DNA from: Crocinitomicaceae bacterium | GTDB taxonomy: Bacteria > Bacteroidota > Bacteroidia > Flavobacteriales_D > Crocinitomicaceae | DNA: 64,000 nt | Direction: 5' to 3' | Assembly: GCA_030833845.1 (NCBI GenBank) | Contig: JAURGK010000002.1 | Coordinates: 62,001-126,000, forward strand | Part shown: positions 25,031-34,390 of the stretch, in pieces | Layout of the letters: each line of letters begins with the position of its first letter | Numbering within the stretch: position 1 is the first letter of the stretch | Notes under the pieces: generated by a model | Told to the model about the DNA's origin: nothing | The model's database searches: none | The model's input: only the letters and a program-made list of their open reading frames with translations | Program-made: the position numbers and the translations under genes

Positions 25031-27697
25031 GTGGTTCACTTAAGAAACTTTCTTCTAGCATGTTACCTCCTGATTTTCGGGCAAGGATTTGCTTCGCATA
25101 TCATTGGTGGTGATATCTATTACAATGATCTAGGGAACAACAATTATCGTTTCTTTATCACCCTCTATCGTGACTGTGCTTCTACGGGAGCCCAATACGA
25201 TGACCCTCTATATTTGTCCATATTTACCCAAGGCAATGTACATTACCAGACAGTTCAAGTGCCTTTTCCTGGGTCGGTGATTTTGCCTATCAATTTTAAC
25301 AATCCTTGTGCGACTCAGCCCTCGGGTATTTGTGTAGAAAGGGCAACCTATCAGGTGGTGCTCAATTTACCGCCGATTCCTGGAGGTTATACCGTTTCAT
25401 ATCAGCGCTGTTGCCGTGGTCCGAATATCACCAATTTGCAATTTCCCGATGACACCGGGCTGACGCTAGTAGCAACCATACCAGGGCTCAATACCAATGC
25501 CTACAATAACAGCAGCCCAAGATTCTCTAATTATCCTCCTGTATTGTTATGCAATAATGATCAGTTGATATTTGATCACGTTGCTACTGATCCCGATGGC
25601 GACCAACTAGTGTATTCGTTAGTTACGCCAAATGCCGGCGCCAATTCAGGCAACCCGCAACCTTTGCAAATGCCTGCACCACCATATTTTCCGGTAACTT
25701 GGCAATCAAATTTCAGCGCAGCCGTGCCTCTAGGGCCGGGCTCCTCCACAACCATTGATCCCAATACAGGAATCCTTACCGTGAATCCAAATTTAATTGG
25801 CTTGTTTGTAGTTGGGGTGCGCGTTCAAGAGTACCGCAATGGCCAGTTGATTGGTCAAACTGTACGCGATTTCTTATTTCGAGTCTTTGATTGCAATATC
25901 CAATTAGCTGCAATTCTTCCGCTCCAAACACAGTTGCCGAATTTCAATGGCTATTGTGATGGCCTCACCATCCAATTTGACAACCAATCGTTTGGTGGTA
26001 CAACCTATGCGTGGGATTTTGGAGTTCCGGGAACCAATACGGATGTCAGCACTCTTTTCGAGCCAACTTATACCTACCCAAGTTCAGGTACTTATACCGC
26101 ACAGCTGATTGTCAATCCTGGACAAAATTGTACCGATACAGCATATATTCAAATTATTGTCAATCAGGAATTGAGTGTATCTTGGTCTACGGTGGATTCA
26201 CTTTGTTTGGAAAATAATAGTTTTGATTTTACGGCACAAGTTTCTTCTCCGACGGCCAACCTTACTTGGCTATTTCCATCCTCAGCTTCGGTGCAGCAGG
26301 CCTCCACAAGTACGGTTTCTGGCGTTAATTTCAATTTACCAGGTTACCAAGTTATTACCATTGAAGCCAATACAAGCTATTGTCAGGCCTCCTTCTCAGA
26401 TTCGATTTTCATCCATAATGACCCCATTGCAGGCATTGCTTTGCCATCCCAAGCGTCTTGTTTGGGTTATACGCTTACCTTTGGCAATACATCTCAAAAT
26501 GCCAATCTCTACAGCTGGGACTTTGGCAATGGTTTGGTATCTAATGCTGTTAATCCAACCATTACCTTTCCGGGCCCTGGTATTTACCCAGTTACACTCA
26601 TTGCTGGATCTGCTCCTTTTTGTTTAGATACCACGCAACTTAATGTGACGATCAATGATCCAATTACCTTGGCCATGACATATTCTGATTCCCTGTGTAT
26701 TGATGAATTTTACACCTTTGACGCACAGGCAAGCGGCCCTACCGGAACTACTTTCTACTGGGATTTTGGCCCCAACGCCACCCCCAATACGAGCACCCAA
26801 CTTTTGGGTAATACAGTACTTTTTAACCAGAGTGGTTTGCAACAAATTATGTTGATTGGCCAAAATCCGCAGTGTGCTGACACGCTCACCGAAACCGTAC
26901 ATGTTTTTGGCCATCCAAGTATCGATTTTATGATACTCAATGCCTTGCAATGCGCACCTTACGAGGCGCAATTTATCAATTTAAGTCAGATTGAAGTGCC
27001 CACAACATTTATTTGGAATTTGGGCGACGGCACTTCAGCTCAATCAAGCAGCGTATCCCACATTTATTACCAACCTGGTAACTATACCGTTTCATTAACA
27101 CTCATTGAGCAATATGGTTGTTTGGATACCTTATACATGGCCCAACAAGATTTAGTCACAGTTCATCCATCGCCCATTGCTGGTTTTAATGTCAATCCAT
27201 CAAAAGTTGATGTTTGCCAGAACGAGGCCACGTTCACTGATGCTTCTATTGGCGCAACGTTATATCAATATTTTGTTGAGGATCGCAGCTACCAATACCA
27301 CACTGCAAATTTTGTTCATGCCTATGGCCGTGGAGGCACAGACTACCCCATGCAAGTTGTAGCCAATGATTTTGGCTGTACGGATACAGCCTACGCCACT
27401 GTTGAGGTAGAGCCTTTTAGCATTTATGCGCCTAACACATTCATTCCTGATGGCAATGGCCGCAATGATGTTTTTAAAGTGGTAACAGATTTTGGAGTTA
27501 CAGATTGGTCTTTAGAAATTTTTAACCGTTGGGGCGAGCGTGTTTTTCAGTCAAGCAATCCAAACCAAGGTTGGGATGGAACTTTTGAAAATCTTCCTTG
27601 TCAAGATGGGCAATACAATTATGTAGTAAAGTTTCGGCCTTGTCATGAGCCCTATATTCGCAGACAACGAGAGGGCGTTATCAATTTATTGCGCTGA
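25031..27697 (+). CDS. PKD-domain protein with T9SS type B sorting domain
   Basis: About 888 residues from GTG 25031; there is no in-frame ATG near the N-terminus and the upstream TTG lies inside the promoter box. A hydrophobic signal segment (FLLACYLLIFGQGFA) leads into SHIIGGDIYY, which opens a conserved N-terminal domain in Bacteroidota PKD proteins. Several PKD or PKD-like domains follow, with WDFG- or NLGDG-type motifs (for example about 330-385, 490-540, 575-630, 660-720). The end is a gliding-motility-associated type B C-terminal domain: YAPNTFIPDGNGRNDVF, then FNRWGERVF. It is likely a large surface or secreted adhesin-type protein. Its stop is 1 bp from the convergent lptB stop. Confidence 0.88.
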   Translation: MVHLRNFLLACYLLIFGQGFASHIIGGDIYYNDLGNNNYRFFITLYRDCASTGAQYDDPLYLSIFTQGNVHYQTVQVPFPGSVILPINFNNPCATQPSGICVERATYQVVLNLPPIPGGYTVSYQRCCRGPNITNLQFPDDTGLTLVATIPGLNTNAYNNSSPRFSNYPPVLLCNNDQLIFDHVATDPDGDQLVYSLVTPNAGANSGNPQPLQMPAPPYFPVTWQSNFSAAVPLGPGSSTTIDPNTGILTVNPNLIGLFVVGVRVQEYRNGQLIGQTVRDFLFRVFDCNIQLAAILPLQTQLPNFNGYCDGLTIQFDNQSFGGTTYAWDFGVPGTNTDVSTLFEPTYTYPSSGTYTAQLIVNPGQNCTDTAYIQIIVNQELSVSWSTVDSLCLENNSFDFTAQVSSPTANLTWLFPSSASVQQASTSTVSGVNFNLPGYQVITIEANTSYCQASFSDSIFIHNDPIAGIALPSQASCLGYTLTFGNTSQNANLYSWDFGNGLVSNAVNPTITFPGPGIYPVTLIAGSAPFCLDTTQLNVTINDPITLAMTYSDSLCIDEFYTFDAQASGPTGTTFYWDFGPNATPNTSTQLLGNTVLFNQSGLQQIMLIGQNPQCADTLTETVHVFGHPSIDFMILNALQCAPYEAQFINLSQIEVPTTFIWNLGDGTSAQSSSVSHIYYQPGNYTVSLTLIEQYGCLDTLYMAQQDLVTVHPSPIAGFNVNPSKVDVCQNEATFTDASIGATLYQYFVEDRSYQYHTANFVHAYGRGGTDYPMQVVANDFGCTDTAYATVEVEPFSIYAPNTFIPDGNGRNDVFKVVTDFGVTDWSLEIFNRWGERVFQSSNPNQGWDGTFENLPCQDGQYNYVVKFRPCHEPYIRRQREGVINLLR

Positions 27698-27698
27698 G

Positions 27699-28430
27699 TT
27701 AGACCTTTAAGCGCAATTTAAAATTTTGCCCTAAGTATACTTTTCTTACCTGCTCGTCAGCGGCCAATTCTTCTGCTGTTCCAGACTTTAATATTTGACC
27801 TTCAAATAATAAATAAGCTCGGTCTGTAATGGAAAGTGTTTCTTGTACGTTGTGGTCGGTAATGAGTATGCCAATATTTCGTTTCTTTAGCTCCCAAACA
27901 ATAGATTGAATGTCTTCAACTGCAATTGGGTCTACACCGGCAAAGGGCTCATCTAGGAGAATAAATTTAGGATCTGTAGCCAAGGCCCGGGCAATTTCTG
28001 TGCGTCGCTTCTCACCTCCGGAGAGCCTATCTCCGATGTTTTTGCGTACATGTCCTAAATTGAATTCACTCAATAGTTTTTCCAATTTAGCATGTCGAGC
28101 CGCTTTGTCTAAGGGGCCCATTTCCAAAATGGCCATGATATTATCTTCAACACTCAATTTTCTAAAAACCGAAACCTCCTGAGGTAAATAACCTAAGCCA
28201 AGTTGGGCTCGTTTATACATAGGAAGTTTGGTGATATTTAGTTCGTCGAGAAAAACTTCACCTTTATCAGGTTTGACCAGGCCTACCATGGTGTAAAATG
28301 ACGTGGTTTTCCCGGCGCCATTGGGCCCCAATAGACCAACAATTTCACCCTGGCTCACCTCGATATTCACGCCATTAACTACTGCGCGTCCTTTGTAGGA
28401 CTTACAAATATTTATTGTGCTCAATTTCAC
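27699..28430 (-). CDS. lptB: LPS export ABC transporter ATP-binding protein
   Basis: 243 residues from a GTG start (28428-28430). Walker A GPNGAGKT is at 35-42, the signature LSGGE at 136-140, Walker B ILLDEPF ending at about 163, and the H-loop ITDHN. The close match of GERRR-type signature context and YLPQE Q-loop to LptB supports the assignment. LptB powers transfer of lipopolysaccharide from the inner membrane through the Lpt bridge. It lies 12 bp after the DUF5686 gene and is the last gene of the tatC/DUF5686/lptB operon. Confidence 0.93.
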   Translation of the reverse strand: MKLSTINICKSYKGRAVVNGVNIEVSQGEIVGLLGPNGAGKTTSFYTMVGLVKPDKGEVFLDELNITKLPMYKRAQLGLGYLPQEVSVFRKLSVEDNIMAILEMGPLDKAARHAKLEKLLSEFNLGHVRKNIGDRLSGGEKRRTEIARALATDPKFILLDEPFAGVDPIAVEDIQSIVWELKKRNIGILITDHNVQETLSITDRAYLLFEGQILKSGTAEELAADEQVRKVYLGQNFKLRLKV

Positions 28431-28442
28431 AGGCCCAAATTA

Positions 28443-30893
28443 CTAAAAATTTAAGGAGTAACGCGCTTTGATTCCAATAGGGCTCATGCTATCTATGTGA
28501 TGGGTTGCGCGGTAAACAAAGTCAATGCGGATTACTTTGAAAATATTTTCAATACCTATACCAAATTCAATGTAAGGGATGCCATTGAATGGTCGCACAA
28601 AGTCGGGGATCAACATTGCTTGATTGTTCTGCTGGGATAGACTTCCAAGCATGATGCGCTCAGTGGTGACTAAGCGGATTTTCGTTGCTTTAACCAAAGG
28701 AATTCGATCAAAAACCAGGCCCTCCCAGTGGTTTTCGGCAAAGGCAATCAGGTAGCGATCGCTCACAAATTCAATGAAGTTGACCATATTAAAAGTGCTG
28801 GTCAATAGCCATAAAGATTGGTTTCCTTCGTGCACTTTTAAAAATGGATAGGCCGTAGAACCGTGAATATAACCAAGGCTAAAGCCATAGCGCATCCGGC
28901 CAAGGGCACCTAGTTGGGTATTGTGCTCAAATTGGAATTCATATTTTTGATAGTTGTATTCACTGCCTAAAATTCCCTTGACACCAAAAATCCCTTGGAA
29001 CGAGAAAATTGGGTAGGGGGAACGCAAAGCCGTTCTATCAAAAGAACCAGAAAGGAATTCCTCATCCTTTGTCCAACGCACACGTGTTGTGAATTCTGTA
29101 GTGGTAATATGACTCAATGCGATGGTATCGGAACCAACCAATCTTTGGTAGGTAGCCAAGCCTAGCGGCGTTAGATTTTTCCATTCTGCTCCTGCAAATA
29201 CAATCAGGTCTTTTTTGATGTCCTTTTCTAGATTCAGCCCGGCTTTTTGAACAAAGGTGAGTTTGTCAAAAGGGGCGGTGCTGAGAAAAGTTACAAACGA
29301 AGTGCCCATGGATGCAGCCGTTGGTGACTGGCCAATTTGTTCGATGTCGTAATTATAGTAAATATTGAGCATGCCGCGTTTCTTGGGCGTCAAATTATAT
29401 CGAACACGAACGTTGTATTTCAATTTTTGATCTCCAAAACCATAGGCAATCCTACCGCCCAATTCCAGTCTTTTTGAAAAGTCGTTAGAGGTGCGAAGGG
29501 CAAGAGATGTCCGAAATTGTTCAACAGGATTGAAACTTACGAGAGATGCTGCCGACCCTAGTTCTATTTTGCGAACAGGCCAGTATCCTGTAGTAGCAAA
29601 GTAGGTGAGTTTGCGCATGTTTCGGTAATAGGATAGTGTTTCTAATGAATCTATCATTTGCTGAATTTGCGCCTCAGTATGGCTGAGTGCGACCGGCCTC
29701 AAGGCCTCCCATTGGGCAGCGGTTTTAGTTTTGGCATCTGTTGAAATTTCTACGTTATTTTCTGTACGATAAAAAGTGGGCGCTTGAGGCTCATTGATTG
29801 AGAAATTACTTCGTTGGCTATACTTGCGCCCAACAACTCCCGGAAGTTTAGATTTTTCTGTCAGCTTAAAGGTGAGCAACATGCGCTCCTCGGTCAACAT
29901 CCAAACTTCTTTTTGGACTTGTTCAAAAGCCTGTTCAAAGTAAAAATTATCAATGTAATTGAGGTTTGCCCCAGGGGCAATATTGGCTTCAATGCGCTTG
30001 ACGGCATAGGTCGTGTCATGGACCCACATATGGCCTGTAAAAACCAAGTCTCCGGTTCTCTTGGGTACAAAACGAAGTTTGTAGCACCAATCGGCATCAA
30101 TATAGGTTGAATCGTCTAGATAGAAGTTGTAATAAGACCTCGCAAATGTGGCCAATGGACTAATGAAAGACTTATTGAATAAATCGTAAATATTATCATA
30201 GATGTTCAATTCTAGGTACATGTCACCTAAAAATTGGGTCATTTGCATGTTATCTACTCCTGTCAAATGGGTGGCTTCAATGACTTCTTTTTTGAGTTTA
30301 GGATTTTTTAGGAAGTAATAGTCCGAAACAGTTTCCGATAAAATAACAGGTAAAAATCCTTTGTTGTTGCTATCTGTCTGCAGGTAGTCGTTGAGAAGAT
30401 CCAGACGTTCCAAGCGCTGGTTACTGAATAGGTTTGTATCTAAATTACAGGCATCTAATTCGATTTTATTGTAGAGATGGTAGGCATAGGCACTTAGTTT
30501 TTCCTTGTTGTTGACATCCTTGTAGGTCATCATTCGCCGGTGTAATTGTGCTCCTTTGGATTCGGTGGGTGCTTTGAGTAATATTTCATTTATCTCTTTG
30601 TCTTGTGAAGGCATCTTCACATTGAGCTGCGTTACCTTATCGGCGCTTATTTTATAACGCTGTGTTTGGTAACCTATTAATCGAAATATGAGGGTGTCTG
30701 TAGGGTAGTAGGTGCTCAAAATAAAATTACCAAGCGAATCAGATTTGGTACTCATTTTGCTATTTTGGTACTGAATAAGGACGTCGCTCAGAGGTTCTCC
30801 TTTTTTATCGCTAACGCGCCCACTCACAACTGTTTGTTGTGAAAACAAAAGGGTATGCCATAACCCAAAAATGAACAAGCCCATTAGCTTCAT
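28443..30893 (-). CDS. DUF5686 protein with carboxypeptidase-like regulatory domain
   Basis: 816 residues with a signal peptide (about 1-19, ending LFSQQ). Residues about 20-95 form a carboxypeptidase-regulatory-like beta-sandwich (VVSGRVSDKKGEPLSDV), typical of the N-termini of TonB-dependent receptors in this phylum. The remainder matches the DUF5686 layout, with a long central region and a C-terminal half rich in amphipathic beta strands ending in RYSLNF, as expected for an outer-membrane barrel. There is no plug domain, so it is not a standard receptor. Function is unknown. Its start overlaps the tatC stop by 4 bp, and lptB follows. Confidence 0.85.
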   Translation of the reverse strand: MKLMGLFIFGLWHTLLFSQQTVVSGRVSDKKGEPLSDVLIQYQNSKMSTKSDSLGNFILSTYYPTDTLIFRLIGYQTQRYKISADKVTQLNVKMPSQDKEINEILLKAPTESKGAQLHRRMMTYKDVNNKEKLSAYAYHLYNKIELDACNLDTNLFSNQRLERLDLLNDYLQTDSNNKGFLPVILSETVSDYYFLKNPKLKKEVIEATHLTGVDNMQMTQFLGDMYLELNIYDNIYDLFNKSFISPLATFARSYYNFYLDDSTYIDADWCYKLRFVPKRTGDLVFTGHMWVHDTTYAVKRIEANIAPGANLNYIDNFYFEQAFEQVQKEVWMLTEERMLLTFKLTEKSKLPGVVGRKYSQRSNFSINEPQAPTFYRTENNVEISTDAKTKTAAQWEALRPVALSHTEAQIQQMIDSLETLSYYRNMRKLTYFATTGYWPVRKIELGSAASLVSFNPVEQFRTSLALRTSNDFSKRLELGGRIAYGFGDQKLKYNVRVRYNLTPKKRGMLNIYYNYDIEQIGQSPTAASMGTSFVTFLSTAPFDKLTFVQKAGLNLEKDIKKDLIVFAGAEWKNLTPLGLATYQRLVGSDTIALSHITTTEFTTRVRWTKDEEFLSGSFDRTALRSPYPIFSFQGIFGVKGILGSEYNYQKYEFQFEHNTQLGALGRMRYGFSLGYIHGSTAYPFLKVHEGNQSLWLLTSTFNMVNFIEFVSDRYLIAFAENHWEGLVFDRIPLVKATKIRLVTTERIMLGSLSQQNNQAMLIPDFVRPFNGIPYIEFGIGIENIFKVIRIDFVYRATHHIDSMSPIGIKARYSLNF

Positions 30894-31672
30894 GAACGCT
30901 GTTCTTTTCTAGCTACTCTTTTGGCAATTAGGATACTCAACTCAAAGAGCAAGTAAATGGGAATAGTCACAATCACCTGAGAAATAATATCCGGAGGTGT
31001 AATTATGGCTGCTAATACCAAGATAATTACTACTGCATGGCGGCGGTACTTGATTAAAAAATCTGGTGTAAATAGGCCAATTTTGACAAGTAAAAAGGTC
31101 ACAATTGGAAACAGAAAAAACAAACCTGTGTAAAATACAGTGGAAAGAATGGTGCTCATAAACGAAGCAATCGTAATGTCATTGCGTATTTCTGGACTAA
31201 TTTGAAACTCTCCAAAAAACTGTACACTGAGCGGTGCTACTACAAAATAGCCGAACAGTATGCCTGTAAAGAAGAGCAAACTGACATACAACACTATACC
31301 CTTGGCCATTTTTTTCTCATTGCCCTTCAGTCCGGGCTTTACGAAGGCCCAAAGTTGGTAAAAGATGAATGGGAATCCCAATACTACGCCGCCCATTACA
31401 CTCATCATCAAAGCATAGGAAAATTGTCCTGAAAGGGTAGTGCTTTGAAAATCGATATTGATTTTCTCAATACACACGCCAAAATAACGACACATAAGCT
31501 CAAAAGTAACGAAGTCGGGCTGCATCATATTGAGAAAAACATTTTCCATAATTTCTCTCTGAAAAACCCATATCAGTATGGCGAAAAAGATAATGACAAC
31601 CGCCGAGCGAAGTAGCCTCCAGCGCAATTCTTCCAAATGATCTAAGAACGACATTTGCTTGTCATCTGCCAT
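30890..31672 (-). CDS. tatC: Sec-independent protein translocase TatC
   Basis: 260 residues with six membrane segments and the N-terminal motif FLDHLEELRWRLL that marks TatC. TatC recognises twin-arginine signal peptides and, with TatA/B, moves folded proteins across the inner membrane. tatA is not in the window. It is the first gene of an operon with a DUF5686 protein and lptB. A near -7 box (TAACTTTA, one mismatch) ends 5 nt before the ATG, so this gene may also be leaderless. Confidence 0.96.
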   Translation of the reverse strand: MADDKQMSFLDHLEELRWRLLRSAVVIIFFAILIWVFQREIMENVFLNMMQPDFVTFELMCRYFGVCIEKINIDFQSTTLSGQFSYALMMSVMGGVVLGFPFIFYQLWAFVKPGLKGNEKKMAKGIVLYVSLLFFTGILFGYFVVAPLSVQFFGEFQISPEIRNDITIASFMSTILSTVFYTGLFFLFPIVTFLLVKIGLFTPDFLIKYRRHAVVIILVLAAIITPPDIISQVIVTIPIYLLFELSILIAKRVARKEQRS

Positions 31673-31776
31673 GGGTGTAAAGTTACTTAATAATTATAAA
31701 ATGCAGTAGTAAAAGATGAACGTAAATTGATTACGATCTTATGTGAGAACTTTGATCTATCAAAATCAAAAAAGCC

Positions 31777-32088
31777 ATGAAAAAAAGATTTATCATTCAA
31801 CACATTTGGTTCAATAATCAGGATGCAGATGTGACTATTGTTGGGTTGATGCAAGAAGATGTACTTACTTATGAGTCTAAACTTGTTATTAAAATGTCTC
31901 GGCTAAACTCGGTTATTTCTGCTTGGCAGAGACAAACCAATCAAGAAGCCAGTGATTACATGTGCCGTTTTGAATTAGGCTTTGTGACTGAATATGAAAT
32001 ATGCTTTCCAAGTTCAGTACAATGTGCCCTTGATTTGTCTGAATTTTTAGACCAAGGTCAAAGCTGGCTCAAGCAGATTGTAGCTTGA
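31777..32088 (+). CDS. Small protein of unknown function
   Basis: 103 residues, cytoplasmic by appearance, with mixed alpha/beta character, two cysteines and no recognisable motif. The ATG at 31777 is preceded by an A-rich leader and a one-mismatch -7 box (GAACTTTG) about 23 nt upstream. It is monocistronic, divergent from tatC, and its stop is 5 bp from the stop of the convergent lipoprotein gene. I cannot name a function. Confidence 0.65.
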   Translation: MKKRFIIQHIWFNNQDADVTIVGLMQEDVLTYESKLVIKMSRLNSVISAWQRQTNQEASDYMCRFELGFVTEYEICFPSSVQCALDLSEFLDQGQSWLKQIVA

Positions 32089-32093
32089 AAGAT

Positions 32094-32462
32094 TTAAGGC
32101 TGAATGAAAACAGTTTCTTCGTTGATTTTTTCGGCTTCAATTTTAATGATGCCTTGGCCTGTTTTGTTGCCTTTTTGAGCTTTGATATCTAGAACAGCCA
32201 CCCCAGCCTGCCCTAATTGATACAACTCGTTGTAATTAAAGGTAGCTAGTCCGTTAAGGTTGGTATAAGCAGTATCAAAAACAGCAACTTGTTGCGGTGT
32301 TTGTTGCGTATTCGTTCCATAGAGAACAACCATGGCGTTCGAAACACTTGCGTTGGCTTCGTCCTTCACGTAGATATGTGCTATTGTATCCATTTTCTTG
32401 CGGCAAGAACTTAAAGAAACAAGTGTCGATGCAGCAATTGCAACTAAGAGAAAATTTTTCAT
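32094..32462 (-). CDS. Small lipoprotein, paralogue 3 of a tandem triplet
   Basis: 122 residues with a lipoprotein signal ending LSSC (Cys20). The mature part is a single beta-sandwich-like domain of about 100 residues resembling carboxypeptidase-regulatory or Ig-like folds: IAHIYVKDEANASVSNAMVV, then FDTAYTNLNGLATF. It aligns along its whole length with the next two upstream genes on the same strand (shared V-x-D-(S/T)-x-(Y/V)-(T/S)-x-x-x-G-x-(A/T)-x-F core). It starts 5 bp after the middle paralogue and is co-transcribed with it. Function is unknown; it is presumably anchored to the outer or inner membrane facing the periplasm or surface. Confidence 0.78.
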   Translation of the reverse strand: MKNFLLVAIAASTLVSLSSCRKKMDTIAHIYVKDEANASVSNAMVVLYGTNTQQTPQQVAVFDTAYTNLNGLATFNYNELYQLGQAGVAVLDIKAQKGNKTGQGIIKIEAEKINEETVFIQP

Positions 32463-32467
32463 AAGGA

Positions 32468-32839
32468 TCAGTTAGGTAAATAGATGGTTTCTACGGCAGT
32501 GGTATGTACTTTGGCACGTGTGTAGCCGTAGGCTGTTTTGTTGTTGTATTTGACAATGATATCAAAATAACCGGTTTTGTTACTTTCCCCAGCGAGGGTA
32601 AAGTAGGGATCCATACCAAAAGTGGTGAAACCCGATGAGTTCGTATAGGTGGTGTCTACATAAGCCAAAGTTGCAGGCGTAGATTGTTGGTCACCAATAA
32701 TAATCACTTTGGCGCCATCAATCAATTGGTTAGATGAAGATCGAACGAATACCTTGATAATGGCAGGATCTTTAGGCTCACAGCCCCCAAGTAGGATGAG
32801 CAATGAGAGCGAAAAAAGGCTTGTAAGTATAGTTTTCAT
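32468..32839 (-). CDS. Small lipoprotein, paralogue 2 of a tandem triplet
   Basis: 123 residues from ATG 32837-32839. A longer frame to 32857 was rejected because a perfect -7 promoter box lies over its first codons. Lipobox LGGC gives Cys20. The mature domain has the same layout as its two neighbours: an I-x-K-V-F-V strand, an A-K-V-I-I-I strand, then VDTTYTNSSGFTTF and a KTGYFDIIVK strand. It has its own promoter box and reads into the third paralogue. Function is unknown. Confidence 0.78.
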   Translation of the reverse strand: MKTILTSLFSLSLLILLGGCEPKDPAIIKVFVRSSSNQLIDGAKVIIIGDQQSTPATLAYVDTTYTNSSGFTTFGMDPYFTLAGESNKTGYFDIIVKYNNKTAYGYTRAKVHTTAVETIYLPN

Positions 32840-32854
32840 AGGTAAAGAATGTTC

Positions 32855-32862
32855 CAAATTTA
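32855..32862 (-). promoter_or_regulatory. -7 promoter box for lipoprotein paralogues 2 and 3
   Basis: On the minus strand TAAATTTG, perfect TAnnTTTG, ends 15 nt before the ATG at 32839. It overlaps the upstream in-frame Met codon at 32857 and so decides the start. Confidence 0.6.
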
Positions 32863-32902
32863 CACTTAAATTTTCAAATTGTAAAACGTGTCATTGAATC
32901 TG

Positions 32903-33298
32903 TTATTGTACTTGAAGTAATACCTGATTGCGTTGTTGTTCGGTAATTTCTGCAAGGGCTTCGCCGGTCAGTCCAAAGTAAAATCCCTTGACTTTGATTT
33001 GCATCACTCCAATCTGCCCTGCTTTGTAGAATTTAGTCAGGTCAAAATAAGCCTTACCCGATGCATCAGAAACGGTACTGTCTTGCACAGCAATTGGGTT
33101 GTGCAAGGTATCGGTGGGTTCGGCCACCAACCAAACCTTGGCCTCGTTGATTACAGTTCCGTTGGCGTTGACTACTAAAACTTCTAAGGTCGTTGGTGGT
33201 GTTTCTTTACAGCCTAGAACAATAAAAAACAAAATTAGGCTTGGTATAATTGCATAAAGTCTAGTATGAAAAAGCTTTATTTTCTTGTACATTTGCAT
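32903..33298 (-). CDS. Small lipoprotein, paralogue 1 of a tandem triplet
   Basis: 131 residues from ATG 33298, or 129 from the second ATG at 33292. The signal is longer than in the other two copies and ends at VLGC (Cys30). The mature domain follows the same pattern: LEVLVVNANGTVINEAKVWL, then VQDSTVSDASGKAYFDL and an IGVMQIKVKG strand. It is separated from the second paralogue by about 60 bp that carries that gene's own promoter. It is divergent from pheS. Function is unknown. Confidence 0.78.
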   Translation of the reverse strand: MQMYKKIKLFHTRLYAIIPSLILFFIVLGCKETPPTTLEVLVVNANGTVINEAKVWLVAEPTDTLHNPIAVQDSTVSDASGKAYFDLTKFYKAGQIGVMQIKVKGFYFGLTGEALAEITEQQRNQVLLQVQ

Positions 33299-33370
33299 TA
33301 TACGGGTTCAGTTTTAGTTCTTTAACAACAAAACAGCCCAAAAGGTTACACTTCTTCGGTTAAAAGTCAG

Positions 33371-34390
33371 ATGAATATAGAACAACTAGCGGCGGAATTG
33401 GAAAGTGCTGCACCTCATGATGAGCAGTCTCTTGAGCAATTCAGGATTAGATTTTTAGGATCAAAAAATGTATTGAAAGATTTGTATGCGGCCATCAAGG
33501 ATATTCCCAATGAACAAAAGCGTTCCTATGGGCTGCAAGTCAACGCACTCAAAGAGCGCGCTGAGCAAAAATTTCTTGAAGCAAAAACCAAACTTACCAC
33601 CGTTAATACGGGGATTAAAAAGGAAGATTTAAGCAAGCCCTCTGCAGATACCAAAGTTGGTGCCCACCACCCGCTCTCCTTGATTCGCTCAGAAATCTTA
33701 AGCATCTTCAAACGCATTGGATTTGAAATTTCTGAAGGCCCAGAAATAGAAGATGACTGGCATAACTTTAGCGCTCTGAACTTTCCACCCGAGCATCCGG
33801 CACGTGACATGCAAGACACTTTCTTTATTGAGAAGGGGACCAATGAATTGGCATTGCGAACTCACACGAGCAGTGTCCAAGTAAGAGTCATGGAACAACA
33901 AGAGCCTCCCATCCGCACCATTTCTCCAGGTAGAGTGTACCGTAATGAAGCCATATCTGCAAGAGCACATTGTTTTTTCCATCAAGTCGAAGGGCTTTAT
34001 ATTGATCAGGATGTTTCATTTGCCGATCTCAAACAAACACTCCTGTATTTTGCACAAGAATTGTTCGGTGCACAAACACAAATCAGGCTTCGCCCCTCAT
34101 ATTTTCCTTTTACCGAACCCAGTGCTGAAGTAGATATTTCTTGTACTTTGTGCGCTTCAAAAGGCTGCAATGTCTGTAAACATACGGGTTGGCTTGAAAT
34201 CATGGGCTGCGGAATGGTAGACCCTAATGTATTAGAAGCTTGTGGTATTGATTCTAAAGTTTATTCTGGGTTTGCTTTTGGAATGGGGCTAGAACGCATT
34301 GCACAACTCAAATTTCGAGTGACCGATCTACGCCTATATTCCGAAAACGACATGCGTTTTTTGCGTCAATTTAAATCAGGCATGGCATGA
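33371..34390 (+). CDS. pheS: Phenylalanine--tRNA ligase alpha subunit
   Basis: 339 residues. A short N-terminal coiled-coil region precedes the class II synthetase core: HPLSLIRSEI, then GPEIEDDWHNF, the DTFF motif, the TSSVQVR stretch, and the C-terminal motif 3 GFAFGMGLERIAQL. It charges tRNA-Phe as part of an alpha2-beta2 enzyme; pheT is not adjacent. Its stop overlaps the ytxJ start (ATGA), so it heads a long tightly packed run of genes up to 40601. No clear -7 box was found directly upstream. Confidence 0.96.
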   Translation: MNIEQLAAELESAAPHDEQSLEQFRIRFLGSKNVLKDLYAAIKDIPNEQKRSYGLQVNALKERAEQKFLEAKTKLTTVNTGIKKEDLSKPSADTKVGAHHPLSLIRSEILSIFKRIGFEISEGPEIEDDWHNFSALNFPPEHPARDMQDTFFIEKGTNELALRTHTSSVQVRVMEQQEPPIRTISPGRVYRNEAISARAHCFFHQVEGLYIDQDVSFADLKQTLLYFAQELFGAQTQIRLRPSYFPFTEPSAEVDISCTLCASKGCNVCKHTGWLEIMGCGMVDPNVLEACGIDSKVYSGFAFGMGLERIAQLKFRVTDLRLYSENDMRFLRQFKSGMA

